51,675 nt of DNA from Candidatus Woesearchaeota archaeon (GCA_018302545.1 JAGVZM010000005.1:1-51675); one strand, 5' to 3'. Numbered from the stretch's first letter, positions 14,305 to 23,116 are shown. The notes: generated from the sequence alone by a model not told the origin. Numbers and translations: made by a program.

Positions 14305-16416
14305 ATGTGTGGTATAGTGGGCGTATTTGGAAGTGAGAGTGCTAATCAAGAAGTAATCAAAGGTCTTAAAATTTTATTTAATAGAGGTAGAGATGGGTAT
14401 GGTATATTTGATGGAAAAAATGTTTCTTATTCTGATAATTTGAAGTTTGATGATCTTAATAATTCTAATTTGTCTATTGGTCATTGTTTGCATGCAGTTG
14501 TTAATAAAGTTAGACAACCATTTAAAGTCAAAGGAGTATTTGCTGTAAATGGGGAAATATATAATTGGAGTGAGCTTTCAAATAAGTATAATATTAAAGC
14601 TAAGAATGATGCTGAATTATTTTTTTTATTACTTGAAAAATTAGGGGTTAATAAAACCTTAAAATTAGTTGATGGAGATTATGCTGGTGTTTACTATAGG
14701 AATGATAAAATTTATTTGTTTAGGGATAGAATAGGTGTTAAGCCTTTATGGTATAGTCTAGAAAAAGGTTTAGCTTTTTCTTCTGAAAGAAAAGTATTAA
14801 GAAGTCTAGGTTATTTTGATGTCATAGAATTAAATCCTAGAGAGATATTAGTTTATGATACTAAAAATAAGGAGTATACTTTTGAGCAAAGAGGTTTTTT
14901 TCATATTAATAAATTAGATTTAGAGTATAAAGAATTAGTTAGTAAATTAAGTTTCTATTTGATTAATTCTGTTACTAGGAGAATCCCGGATGTTAAGCTT
15001 GGTTTGTTATTTTCTGGAGGTTTGGATTCCACGATAATTGCATTAATTCTTAAGAATCTTGGAATTGAATTTAAATGTTATTTTGCTTATGTTGATGGTT
15101 TGGGGATTGCTCAGGATTTAGATTATGCAGTTAGTGTTTCTAAAGAATTAGATTTGGATTTAGAAATAGTTAAAGTTGATCTTGATGAAGTTGAGAAGAA
15201 TTTGAATTTGATATGCCAATTGGTGGAGAGTAATAATGTCACTAAAATTAGTGTTGCTTTGCCCTTTTATTTTGCTTTGGAAAGAGCGAAAAAAGATAAA
15301 GTTAAAGTTATGTTAAGCGGGCAAGGCAGCGAAGAATTGTTTGCAGGTTATGATAGACATATTAAAAGTGATGATGTTAATAAGGAGTGTTATAATGGAT
15401 TACTTAATATTTATGAGAAAGACCTTTACAGGGATGATGTTATTGCAATGTATAATTCTATAGAACTTAGAGTTCCTTTTTTGGATTCTTGGCTTGTCAA
15501 TTTTGGGTTAAGTATAGATGGAAAATATAAAATAAATCAAGAGGGTAATAAAGTTATTTTAAGACATTCTGCAATTGAATTAGGCCTTAAGGAACATTTT
15601 GCATTTAGAAAAAGAAAAGCTGCACAATATGGAAGCAATTTTTTAAAAGCTATTGATAAGTTGTCTAGAAATCTCAAATTTAACAGTAAGTCTGAATATT
15701 TGAAGTCTCTTTATGATGAGGGAAATGTTAAATTAGCTGGTTTGTTAAGCTCTGGTAAAGACAGCTTATATGCTATGTATACAATGATCAAACAGAATTA
15801 TGAAATTAGGTGTGCTGTTACAATTAATAGTAAAAATAAATATTCCTATATGTATCATACACCTAATGTTGAAATGGTTAAATTGCAGACTGAAGCTATG
15901 AAAATACCTCTAATAATGTTTAATAGCAATGGGGACAAGGAGGATGAACTTGAAGATTTGGAAGCTGCTTTGATTCAAGCCAAAGAGGATTATAAAATAG
16001 AAGGAGTTGTTTCTGGTGCTATTTATTCTAAATATCAACGTGATAGGGTTCAAAAAGTTGCTGATAAACTTGGTTTGAAAGTTTTTACTCCTTTGTGGCA
16101 TATGGATCAGGAGAGGTTATTAAGAGAATTATTAAAAAATAAATTTAGATTTATTATTTCAAGTGTTGCTTCTGATGGATTAGGGGAGAAATGGTTAGGT
16201 AGAGAGATTGGACTTAAAGAAGTTGATGAACTTGTTAAGTTGAGTAAAAAATATGGAATTCATCCTGCTTTTGAAGGGGGAGAAGCAGAGTCTTTAGTTT
16301 TAGATTGTCCTATGTTTAAGAAGAAGTTGAATATTGAAGATGCAAAAAAAATAATTGAGGATGAATATTCTGGATTTTATTTTATTAACAAAGCTCAATT
16401 AATTGATAAGAATTAA
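14305..16416 (+). CDS. Fusion: asparagine synthetase (AsnB) plus diphthine-ammonia ligase (Dph6)
   Basis: 703 aa. The start at 14305 puts Cys at position 2 (MCGIVG), which becomes the N-terminal nucleophile of a class II glutamine amidotransferase; seven extra residues from an earlier ATG would block it. The first half is a complete short AsnB: glutaminase domain to about 190, PP-loop SGGLDS at 237, then SGQGSEELFAGY, LRVPFLD and a basic RKRKAAQYGS end near 450. A second PP-loop, SSGKDS at 482, opens a full Dph6 domain (to about 700) with YSYMYHTPN, GAIYSKYQRDR, PLWHMDQE and EGGEAESLVLDCP. Dph6 makes the last step of diphthamide on elongation factor 2, using ATP and ammonia. Feeding ammonia from glutamine inside one polypeptide is my inference. 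The 3' end overlaps the convergent gene by 4 nt. Confidence 0.85.
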   Translation: MCGIVGVFGSESANQEVIKGLKILFNRGRDGYGIFDGKNVSYSDNLKFDDLNNSNLSIGHCLHAVVNKVRQPFKVKGVFAVNGEIYNWSELSNKYNIKAKNDAELFFLLLEKLGVNKTLKLVDGDYAGVYYRNDKIYLFRDRIGVKPLWYSLEKGLAFSSERKVLRSLGYFDVIELNPREILVYDTKNKEYTFEQRGFFHINKLDLEYKELVSKLSFYLINSVTRRIPDVKLGLLFSGGLDSTIIALILKNLGIEFKCYFAYVDGLGIAQDLDYAVSVSKELDLDLEIVKVDLDEVEKNLNLICQLVESNNVTKISVALPFYFALERAKKDKVKVMLSGQGSEELFAGYDRHIKSDDVNKECYNGLLNIYEKDLYRDDVIAMYNSIELRVPFLDSWLVNFGLSIDGKYKINQEGNKVILRHSAIELGLKEHFAFRKRKAAQYGSNFLKAIDKLSRNLKFNSKSEYLKSLYDEGNVKLAGLLSSGKDSLYAMYTMIKQNYEIRCAVTINSKNKYSYMYHTPNVEMVKLQTEAMKIPLIMFNSNGDKEDELEDLEAALIQAKEDYKIEGVVSGAIYSKYQRDRVQKVADKLGLKVFTPLWHMDQERLLRELLKNKFRFIISSVASDGLGEKWLGREIGLKEVDELVKLSKKYGIHPAFEGGEAESLVLDCPMFKKKLNIEDAKKIIEDEYSGFYFINKAQLIDKN

Positions 16417-16685
16417 AATAGAGATATTGCTGCTTTTTGTAATAAATATAGAGAGACTATTAGTGTTGGTATCCAATGAGTGAAATTTAAAATTGCTAGA
16501 AGCAAATATATTCCAGATATTAAATCTAATATATTTGGAATTACTCCTCCTATTATTACAAAGTATAATCCTTTTATTATAAGGTATATTGCCATTATTA
16601 TTACTAAACTTTGCGGAAGAAAACTTGAACCTATTAATGCTATAACTGCTAATAAATCTGCGAAACCTAATAACTTAATTATCAT
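16413..16685 (-). CDS. Small hydrophobic membrane protein
   Basis: 90 aa, almost wholly hydrophobic, with about three or four membrane segments (5-22, 27-47, 50-68, 72-88). No charged catalytic pattern and no family name. The gene is convergent with the AsnB-Dph6 fusion and overlaps it by 4 nt. The opposite strand is also open here, but the hydrophobic periodicity and ATG on this strand look like a real small integral membrane protein. Confidence 0.6.
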   Translation of the reverse strand: MIIKLLGFADLLAVIALIGSSFLPQSLVIIMAIYLIIKGLYFVIIGGVIPNILDLISGIYLLLAILNFTHWIPTLIVSLYLLQKAAISLF

Positions 16686-16767
16686 AATCTTGCGTTTTTA
16701 TTTTGTTTAAATTTATTATGCTTGAGAAAACGATAGATTTTAATATGAGTTTATTTAATCTATTTTT

Positions 16768-17481
16768 ATGTTAAAAAAGAGTTTATTAATAATATTTATT
16801 CTAGCTATCTTCTTAGTTGGTTGTGATAATGAAATTGAGGATTTTGATGCTGATAATTCGCTTCCAACTAGAGTTTCAGATTCTGTTGGAGATTTTGAAG
16901 ATGATGAGAAAACTGTTCAACCTAATAAAGTACAACAACAAGATTCAAATGATGTTTATATTAATAATAGAAAATTAACTTCTTCTGAGATTCAACAATT
17001 AGAACAAATATATGGCAAGAAATCAGTTCCTGGAAACTACTGGTATGATTCTATGAGTGGTTTTTATGGTGTATGGCATGGCCCTACTTTAGGAGTAATT
17101 TTACCAGGATATGACTTTGGAGAATTACCAGAAGATGCTTCGAATGGAGATACTAACATTTTTATTAATGGTAGAGAATTGCCTGAAAATGATGTTAGAG
17201 CCTTAGAACTTTTGTTTGGTGTACAAAGGTCTCCAGATGGTGGAAGATTATGGTTAGATGCTCAAGGTAATATAGGTATAGAAGGAAGTTCTACTCCTTT
17301 AGCTAATCTTTATCTTGCTTACTCACAACGTGCTAAATCTTCTCGTGGTACTAATTATGGTTCAGGTTATGGAAGTTCTGGAGATAATTATTGGGCAGGC
17401 AACTTTGGATCCTATGGTAATGAAGAAGGTGGATTTGGTTATGTTACTGTAGATGGTGTTTCTGTAACTTATGGTGGTTAA
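16768..17481 (+). CDS. Lipoprotein with two copies of an INxREL-type domain
   Basis: 237 aa. The signal peptide ends in the lipobox LVGC (Cys about 19), so the protein is probably lipid-anchored outside. After an acidic linker come two related units: VYINNRKLTSSEIQQLEQIY with G, N-Y-W-Y-D and a G-x-x-G run, and IFINGRELPENDVRALELLF with the matching R-L-W-L-D and G-N-I-G. The C-terminus is Gly/Ser/Tyr-rich (about 190-220) and ends in a short V-D-G-V-S-V-T-Y strand. Similar units occur in secreted bacterial proteins of unknown function, from memory. TATA-like bases lie about 26 nt before the ATG. Confidence 0.7.
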   Translation: MLKKSLLIIFILAIFLVGCDNEIEDFDADNSLPTRVSDSVGDFEDDEKTVQPNKVQQQDSNDVYINNRKLTSSEIQQLEQIYGKKSVPGNYWYDSMSGFYGVWHGPTLGVILPGYDFGELPEDASNGDTNIFINGRELPENDVRALELLFGVQRSPDGGRLWLDAQGNIGIEGSSTPLANLYLAYSQRAKSSRGTNYGSGYGSSGDNYWAGNFGSYGNEEGGFGYVTVDGVSVTYGG

Positions 17482-17482
17482 T

Positions 17483-18055
17483 CTATTTCATTTCTTTTAT
17501 ATTTTCTAGAACTATTGGTAACTCTTTTATATTATCTTCTTCTGTGAAATGACCTTTTCCATATTCTAATAGGATCTTAGCATTTAATTTTTCTTCAAAG
17601 ATATTACAATTACTTAGAGAGACGTAAGGGTCATTGTCTGAAAATATAGCGATAAAATTGTCACAACTCTCATTTACTTTATTAAAATCTATATTATCCT
17701 TTAACCATGGCTTGGCTGTTTTTTTATACTCTTCATCAGGCAGGGCCTTATCAGTTAAGTTAAACCATGGTGCTACTAAAATAGTTCCTAAAATATTTTG
17801 ATTTTTTTCTCTTTGTAGATATCTTAATATTGTTTGGCATCCAATAGAATGTCCAACTAATATTTTTTCTTCGTCTGTTTTACCCATTGTTTTCTTTAAT
17901 GTGTTTATCCATTTAGAAATTGTTGGTTTATGAGGTTCTGGCATTTCTGGAATCTTTACATTAAAACCATTATTTTCTAATTGTTCCTTTAACCAAGGAT
18001 ACCAATTCATTTTAGGATTTCCATCCCACATATGAACTATAATAACTGTTTTCAT
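17483..18055 (-). CDS. RBBP9/YdeN-family serine hydrolase
   Basis: 190 aa, the typical size of the RBBP9/YdeN alpha/beta hydrolases. N-terminal VIIVHMWDGNPKMNWYPWL is the family start. The nucleophile elbow is GHSIG with Ser70. Asp in SDNDPYV (140 or 142) and His169 in GKGHF complete the triad. The physiological substrate of such enzymes is mostly unknown. The ATG overlaps the stop of the upstream gene (ATGA), so the two are an operon. It ends one base after the convergent lipoprotein gene. Confidence 0.85.
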   Translation of the reverse strand: MKTVIIVHMWDGNPKMNWYPWLKEQLENNGFNVKIPEMPEPHKPTISKWINTLKKTMGKTDEEKILVGHSIGCQTILRYLQREKNQNILGTILVAPWFNLTDKALPDEEYKKTAKPWLKDNIDFNKVNESCDNFIAIFSDNDPYVSLSNCNIFEEKLNAKILLEYGKGHFTEEDNIKELPIVLENIKEMK

Positions 18056-18393
18056 ATCTTTTCGTAAATTTTTTCTAAGAATTCTACTAATTCTTTTATC
18101 TTATCTAGCTTTGAAGAATGTTTTTTTCCTTGGTCTGTTTGTTTTATCTCTTTTATATTTTTATAAGAATCTTGAATGTCTGTTTTTAATCTTAAAGTAT
18201 GCTTCTCTCTAGGTTCTTGTCTTAGTAATCCTTCTACTGCACTTATTATCTTTTTAATATTATTAGAAAATAATTGTTCTTTTGGGATATAAGTTATAGA
18301 TATTCCTGATTCTTCTAATGCTCTTTCTGTTTCTGAAGCTAGGTTTCTTAATTCTCTTACTTTTTGTAATATTTGGTTGTTCATTGATTCCAT
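18052..18393 (-). CDS. Small helical protein upstream of the hydrolase
   Basis: 113 aa, charged and almost wholly helical in character, without signal or membrane segment. I do not recognise it. The central segment with LLRQEPREKHTLRLKTDIQ is distinctive. Translation is coupled to the hydrolase by a 4-nt overlap, so a shared role is likely. A second Met at codon 4 is an alternative start. Confidence 0.65.
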   Translation of the reverse strand: MESMNNQILQKVRELRNLASETERALEESGISITYIPKEQLFSNNIKKIISAVEGLLRQEPREKHTLRLKTDIQDSYKNIKEIKQTDQGKKHSSKLDKIKELVEFLEKIYEKI

Positions 18394-18474
18394 AAATTTG
18401 ATTTATTATTCTGCTATAAATATCTTTGGTTTATTATTTGTTATTCTTATTGGGTTGTAGTTATTTAAAGAAAA

Positions 18475-18484
18475 TTATATAAAT
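18475..18484 (+). promoter_or_regulatory. TATA box for the SpoIIM-aglB operon
   Basis: TTATATAAAT is centred 25 nt before ATG 18505. The same 111-nt gap must also hold the divergent promoter of the hydrolase operon. Confidence 0.55.
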
Positions 18485-18504
18485 GTGGTAAATAATTTTT
18501 TAAT

Positions 18505-19353
18505 ATGGTTTTTGAGGATTTAGTTAGACCTAGAGATGCTAAGAAGCACCCTAAAATGATGTTCTTTTTAGGTTTGTTGTTTTCTTTGTTAGCTGTAGCT
18601 TTTGGTTTATTTTTATTTCCTGGACAGACTAGTTTGGTCATTGTTTTTTTAGTGGTTATAATGTGCGTCCCTTTAATGTATTTTACTTTAAGACAAGAAG
18701 AAGAACAAGATCTTAAAATTGATAATGAGTTTTGGTTATTAAGAGAGCATGGTAAGGCTATAAACTTTTTGATGTATTTATTTTTTGGTCTTGTTGTTGG
18801 ATTTACTTTATTTTATGTTTTTTCTCCTGAGAAGTTAGTTAGTGAAGTTTTTAATCTTCAATTAAATACAATAAAACAGATTAATGGTAATCTAGTTAGT
18901 GGTGCTTATATTTTGGATAGTTTTTTTGCTATTCTTTTTAATAACCTTAAAGTTTTGTTATTCTGTTTATTGTTTGCTGTATTTTTTGGAGCTGGTGCAA
19001 TATTTATATTAACGTGGAATGCATCTGTTATAAGTGCTGCTGTTGGTACTTATGTTAGGAATGGTCTAGCTGAGTCTGTTTCAGCTTTAGGATTTAGTAA
19101 GTTATCTTTATATTTTCAGTTGATCTTAGCTGGTTTGTTTAGATATATGTTACATGGTGTCTTTGAAATTGTTGCTTATTTTATAGGGGGTTTAGCAGGA
19201 GGGTTAATTTCTATGGCTGTTGTTAATAAAAAAGTTAGATTAGTAAAACTTAAAAGGGTGATAAGAGATGCTTCTTTCTTAGTGGGAGCAGCGGTTTTGT
19301 TGCTTTTAATAGGAGCCATAGTAGAGGTGTTGGTTACGCCTTTATTTTTTTAG
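18505..19353 (+). CDS. SpoIIM/DUF95-family membrane protein
   Basis: 282 aa with a cytoplasmic start VRPRDAKKHP and about six membrane segments. The FNNLKVLLFCLLFAVFFGAG and FILTWNASVISAAVGTYV stretches and the later RYMLHGVFEIVAYFIGGLAG are the SpoIIM family core. In archaea such proteins are common, of unknown function, and often beside envelope genes. It is spaced 3 nt from aglB, so the two share a transcript and perhaps a role in membrane or envelope assembly. Confidence 0.8.
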   Translation: MVFEDLVRPRDAKKHPKMMFFLGLLFSLLAVAFGLFLFPGQTSLVIVFLVVIMCVPLMYFTLRQEEEQDLKIDNEFWLLREHGKAINFLMYLFFGLVVGFTLFYVFSPEKLVSEVFNLQLNTIKQINGNLVSGAYILDSFFAILFNNLKVLLFCLLFAVFFGAGAIFILTWNASVISAAVGTYVRNGLAESVSALGFSKLSLYFQLILAGLFRYMLHGVFEIVAYFIGGLAGGLISMAVVNKKVRLVKLKRVIRDASFLVGAAVLLLLIGAIVEVLVTPLFF

Positions 19354-19356
19354 AAA

Positions 19357-21984
19357 ATGAATAAAGACATTAAAAAATATTTAGGAATTGCACATAACTT
19401 TTTTAAGAAAAATGGATGGTGGCTACAATATCTAGTTTTAATTCTAATAATTTTAATTGGAGTTTATATAAGAGTACAACCAATACCTAATTTAGTAGAT
19501 CAAACTACAGGTGAATATATCTCTTTAGAGTTAGATTCTACTTATTTCTATAGACTAGCTCAGGAAATAGCTCAAAATGGTAAATTAAATGAGACGGATA
19601 GTATGGTGTCTGCTCCTTTAGGACAACCTAATATTTTTTATGAGGTATATACTGCCTATTTTGTTGCTTATTTATGGAAAGTGTTAAGCTTTTTTGATGG
19701 TTCTTTAACAGTTGAATATGTTGATTTAATCTATCCTATTCTTGCAACTGCTATAATGAGCTTATTTTTGTTTTTATTATTAAGAAGGATTTTAGGTTGG
19801 AAAGTTGCTTTATTATCTACTTTAATTTTAAATGTTATTCCCTCTTTTTTATTTAGAAGTTTAGGTGGCAGTTCGGACCATGACATCTTAGTAATGATGT
19901 TTGTGGTTATGGTGTTTTATTTTTATTTTGTTGCTTGGCAATCAACTAAACTTAGAAATAATATCTTATTTGCAGTTATTACTGGTTTGCTTACTTATTT
20001 TGCTGATATTAGTGGAGGAGCCAGTTTGTTTATATTTACAATTATAGGAATTACTGTTTTGATAAATATTCTATTAAATAAATTTGATAAAAAAGATTTT
20101 TATGTTTTATTAATCTGGTTATTAACTTTTAGTATTTTAATACAATTTTTTGGTATAGGTGTAAAGTTTTATTTAATGTCTTTAACAACTATACCTGCAT
20201 ATTTTGCTTTATTAGTTGGATTTTTTGATTTTATATTATTTAAATTAGATTATTATAAATATATTAGAGAACATGTTAAATATAATTTACCTAATGGAAT
20301 TATAAGTTTAATATTTTCTGTAGTTTTTGGGTTTATTTTTGCTTTGATATTTATTGGGATTAATAACCTCATAGCTAACTTTTTGGATATGTATACTTAT
20401 GTTTTTAAAGCATTTCAATATGGTAGGGTTGGTATTACTGTAGCTGAAAATAGAAGATCTTATGTTGTTGATCTTTTTGCTCAATTTGGTGTTTTATATG
20501 TTTGGTTATTTATATTAGGTATGATTTTATTATTTTTTAAATCTATGAAATCTTTATCTAATACTATTAGAAATAAGTTAGTAGTAGTTTTTACTGTGTT
20601 TTTATTACTTTATATATTTTCTAGATATTCATCTAATTCAGTTTTAAATGGGGAGAGTACATTATCCCAGATTTTGTTAATAGGTGGAATATTCTTATTT
20701 TTAATTTATTATATCTATACTTATTTTAGATCTTATTATAAAGACCCTTCTTTGTTTAAATCTCTTCATGATATAGAACACAAATATTTATTTATTATAA
20801 TCTGGGGTTTAATTATGGCTATTGCTTCTACTACAGCTATTAGATTATTTTTTGAATTCTCAGTTATTTTTGTTATATTGGTAGCTTACTTTTTTGTTTT
20901 TGTTATTGATCTTTTTAGTAAACTGGAATATACAATTGTTAAATATTTAGGTGTTTTAGCGGTTTTATTAATTTTGTTTAGTCCATTTTCATTTGCTAAA
21001 GGCTTTGTTTATGAGGATTATGAGAGGAGTTTTAATCAGGCTAAATTTTCTGGACCAGGGTATAATACCCAATGGCAGTTAGCAGGTAAATGGGCTAGAG
21101 AGAATACAGATGTAGGAAGTACTTTTGTTCATTGGTGGGATTATGGTTATTGGGTACAAAGCGGATTTGATAGGCCTACAGTTACTGATGGTGGAAATAA
21201 AATTCATTGGTGGAATCATTTAATAGGTAGAAATGTTTTAACTGAGACTAACCTTACAATACCTCTTAAATTTATGAAAGCACACAACGTTAGTCATTTA
21301 TTAATAATTAATGATGAAATTGGTAAATATCCTGCTTATTCTAGTATAGGAAGTGATGAAAAAGGGGATAAAACTAGTTATCTTGTTACCTATCTTTTAG
21401 ATCCTGCAAATTCTAAAGAGACTAGAAACTCTACTTTGTTGTTTTATAGGGGAGGTTTTCCTCTTGATGAAGACTTTGTTTATAATGGGCAGGTTTATCC
21501 TAAAGGCCAAGCTGGAATAGGTGCAGTAATTTTACCTATTCAGAATGTTGAAAATTCATCTTTAGTTATTGGGCAACCAAGTGTGATTCTTGTTCATGGA
21601 AATCAGCAAATTACCTTGAGTATGAAGTGTGTTTATATAGATAGAATTTATAATTTTGATAATTATTCCTATCCTGGTTGTTTTAGAGTTATGCCTCTTA
21701 TAAGAAACAATCAAGCTAATAATTTTGGTGCTGGTATTCTTATCTCTCCTAAAGTAACTGATACTTTGTTTGCTAGGCTATTTTTATTTAATGAAAAACA
21801 TCCTAATTATGAACTAGCTTATGATGATAGTTATAGAACTCCTTTAGCTTTATATAATGGGGTAATGATAGGTCCTTTGAAGATCTGGGAAATAAATTAT
21901 CCTAATAATTTGACTTTAACAGAGGAAGAATTAGAATTCTTTTTGAGAACTACTTATCCAGATGAAAACCTGAGTAGAGTTTGA
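19357..21984 (+). CDS. aglB: Oligosaccharyltransferase AglB (STT3 family)
   Basis: 875 aa. It transfers a glycan from a dolichol phosphate carrier to Asn in N-x-S/T sequons outside the cell membrane. The N-terminal part has about 11-13 membrane segments, the metal-binding Asp60 in the first loop (LELDSTYFYRLAQ) and an SDHD motif near 172-175. The C-terminal globular domain carries the sequon-binding WWDYG motif near residues 592-596. The region after it (RPTVTDGGNKIHWWN) is typical. It starts 3 nt after the SpoIIM gene and heads the glycan-synthesis cluster. The S-layer protein at 0.6-3 kb is the obvious substrate. Confidence 0.93.
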   Translation: MNKDIKKYLGIAHNFFKKNGWWLQYLVLILIILIGVYIRVQPIPNLVDQTTGEYISLELDSTYFYRLAQEIAQNGKLNETDSMVSAPLGQPNIFYEVYTAYFVAYLWKVLSFFDGSLTVEYVDLIYPILATAIMSLFLFLLLRRILGWKVALLSTLILNVIPSFLFRSLGGSSDHDILVMMFVVMVFYFYFVAWQSTKLRNNILFAVITGLLTYFADISGGASLFIFTIIGITVLINILLNKFDKKDFYVLLIWLLTFSILIQFFGIGVKFYLMSLTTIPAYFALLVGFFDFILFKLDYYKYIREHVKYNLPNGIISLIFSVVFGFIFALIFIGINNLIANFLDMYTYVFKAFQYGRVGITVAENRRSYVVDLFAQFGVLYVWLFILGMILLFFKSMKSLSNTIRNKLVVVFTVFLLLYIFSRYSSNSVLNGESTLSQILLIGGIFLFLIYYIYTYFRSYYKDPSLFKSLHDIEHKYLFIIIWGLIMAIASTTAIRLFFEFSVIFVILVAYFFVFVIDLFSKLEYTIVKYLGVLAVLLILFSPFSFAKGFVYEDYERSFNQAKFSGPGYNTQWQLAGKWARENTDVGSTFVHWWDYGYWVQSGFDRPTVTDGGNKIHWWNHLIGRNVLTETNLTIPLKFMKAHNVSHLLIINDEIGKYPAYSSIGSDEKGDKTSYLVTYLLDPANSKETRNSTLLFYRGGFPLDEDFVYNGQVYPKGQAGIGAVILPIQNVENSSLVIGQPSVILVHGNQQITLSMKCVYIDRIYNFDNYSYPGCFRVMPLIRNNQANNFGAGILISPKVTDTLFARLFLFNEKHPNYELAYDDSYRTPLALYNGVMIGPLKIWEINYPNNLTLTEEELEFFLRTTYPDENLSRV

Positions 21985-21993
21985 TTAGATAGA

Positions 21994-22003
21994 TTTAAAT
22001 ATA
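21994..22003 (+). promoter_or_regulatory. TATA box for the acetyltransferase gene
   Basis: TTTAAATATA is centred 25 nt before ATG 22024, giving an essentially leaderless transcript. Confidence 0.5.
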
Positions 22004-22023
22004 ATTTTTTATTCTCGGTTTTT

Positions 22024-22581
22024 ATGGTTAATTATGAAAGTGTTTTTATTCATCCAACTGCAATGGTTGAAGATGAGGTAACTATCGGTGAAGGCACTAA
22101 GATATGGGCTTTTACACATGTTAGAAGTGGTGCAAGGATAGGTAAAAATTGTGTAATAGGTGAGAGGGTATATGTTGATTCTGGTGTTGTTATAGGAGAT
22201 AATTGTAAAATACAAAATTTAGCTCAGTTATATAGAAGATTAACTTTGGAAAATGGTGTTTTTGTTGGACCAGGTGTAATGTTTGCTAATGACCTACTAC
22301 CTAGGGCTATTAATCTAGATGGAAGTTTAAAATCAGATAGTGATTGGGAAGTCTTGGAAACTAGAGTTGGAATTGGTGCTGCTATTGGAATGGGAAGTAT
22401 AGTTGGTCCTGGAAGAAAAATTGGAGAATATGCTTTAATTGGAATGGGAAGTTTAGTTACAAGAGATGTTGAAGCATATAATTTAGTATTTGGGAATCCT
22501 GCAAAATTTCAAGGTTATAGGTGTAAATGTGGTGAAAATGTTGAGAGATTAATTAGGGATTGCTCTCATAGGAAAAAATAG
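22024..22581 (+). CDS. Left-handed beta-helix acetyltransferase (WlbB/WbpD type)
   Basis: 185 aa. Hexapeptide repeats start at once (IHPTAMVEDEVTIGEGTKIW, then A-R-I-G, V-V-I-G, K-I-G-E) and FGNPAKFQGYRCKCGE closes the protein. The W-A-F-T-H-V and N-D-L-L-P-R stretches match the family that acetylates the 3-amino group of UDP-2-acetamido-3-amino-2,3-dideoxy-glucuronate. The dehydrogenase and aminotransferase that make its substrate are at 24.1-26.2 kb, which supports the assignment. The C-terminal CKC may bind a metal, as seen from the sequence only. Confidence 0.8.
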   Translation: MVNYESVFIHPTAMVEDEVTIGEGTKIWAFTHVRSGARIGKNCVIGERVYVDSGVVIGDNCKIQNLAQLYRRLTLENGVFVGPGVMFANDLLPRAINLDGSLKSDSDWEVLETRVGIGAAIGMGSIVGPGRKIGEYALIGMGSLVTRDVEAYNLVFGNPAKFQGYRCKCGENVERLIRDCSHRKK

Positions 22582-22597
22582 TTTTAATTTTTTACTT

Positions 22598-22745
22598 GTG
22601 ACCTCCTCTCGCACTCTAAAGAGTGGAGCTTCCAGTGTCTATTGCTCTAAAAAAAGAGCTCACCACGTATAGTTCCTGATTCATAGACAAAAGCAACCTT
22701 TCATCTCCAACAGGCTTAAATTCCCGTAAGTCCTACGGTATTTGT
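22598..22745 (-). pseudogene. Remnant of an IS200/IS605-type tnpB 3' end and right end
   Basis: Read on the minus strand, the frame near 22740-22670 gives N-T-V-G-L-T-G-I, stop, A-C, and after removing one extra T, G-D-E, then S-M-N-Q-E-L. This matches the C-terminus of TnpB proteins, broken by a nonsense codon and a frameshift. It is followed by GGAAGCTCCACTC, a loop, GAGTGCGAG and GGTCAC, which resembles the right-end hairpin and guide-RNA tail of these elements; the stem is CACTC/GAGTG at 22612-22625. No other part of the gene remains. The gap between the acetyltransferase and the GlcNAc-1-P transferase otherwise holds only the small frame at 22796. Confidence 0.55.
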
Positions 22746-22795
22746 TTTCTTAAAAAAGAAAAACATTATCTCTTATCTTTATATTTAGCCTACAT

Positions 22796-22963
22796 CTATT
22801 GCATTTCTAAATCCTCTTTCAGTTTTTTTATTTGCAACGCAATATCATTTAAAAAAATATTTTCTGTTAGTTTCTTCCACTTTACAAATATATTTTTCTT
22901 ATAGTAATTATAGAGTTTTATTTTAAAAAGCTTTACGCAGGTCCCCTGTGTCGTGTCGTCCAT
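22796..22963 (-). CDS. Possible small protein of 55 aa
   Basis: An ATG (22963-22961) to TAG (22798-22796) frame too short for usual cut-offs. It starts MDDTTQGTCVKLFKI and continues with a basic, helical part ending LKEDLEMQ. A TATA box is centred 25 nt before the ATG, exactly the leaderless pattern of real genes here, which is the main reason to list it. The first 35 nt are much richer in G and C than the surroundings. No family is recognised. It could instead be the start of an untranslated RNA, or chance. Confidence 0.35.
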   Translation of the reverse strand: MDDTTQGTCVKLFKIKLYNYYKKNIFVKWKKLTENIFLNDIALQIKKLKEDLEMQ

Positions 22964-22981
22964 TATTGTTCTTTATTATAT

Positions 22982-22993
22982 ATTTTATATAAG
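22982..22993 (-). promoter_or_regulatory. TATA box upstream of the 55-aa frame
   Basis: On the minus strand CTTATATAAAAT lies about 25 nt before the ATG at 22963. Confidence 0.4.
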
Positions 22994-23084
22994 ATTTATC
23001 AAGCAATTCATCCATAACCTAAAGGATTATGGTTTTCTTACTTAATTTTTCATAAAACTTATTAAAAATAGTTCACTAACCAAA

Positions 23085-23095
23085 TATTTATAAAT
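23085..23095 (+). promoter_or_regulatory. TATA box for the glycan-synthesis operon
   Basis: TATTTATAAAT is centred 27 nt before ATG 23117. From here to 27.1 kb genes overlap or lie within 25 nt, so this promoter probably drives them all. Confidence 0.55.
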
Positions 23096-23116
23096 TCACC
23101 ATATTTTGTTTTTTTA

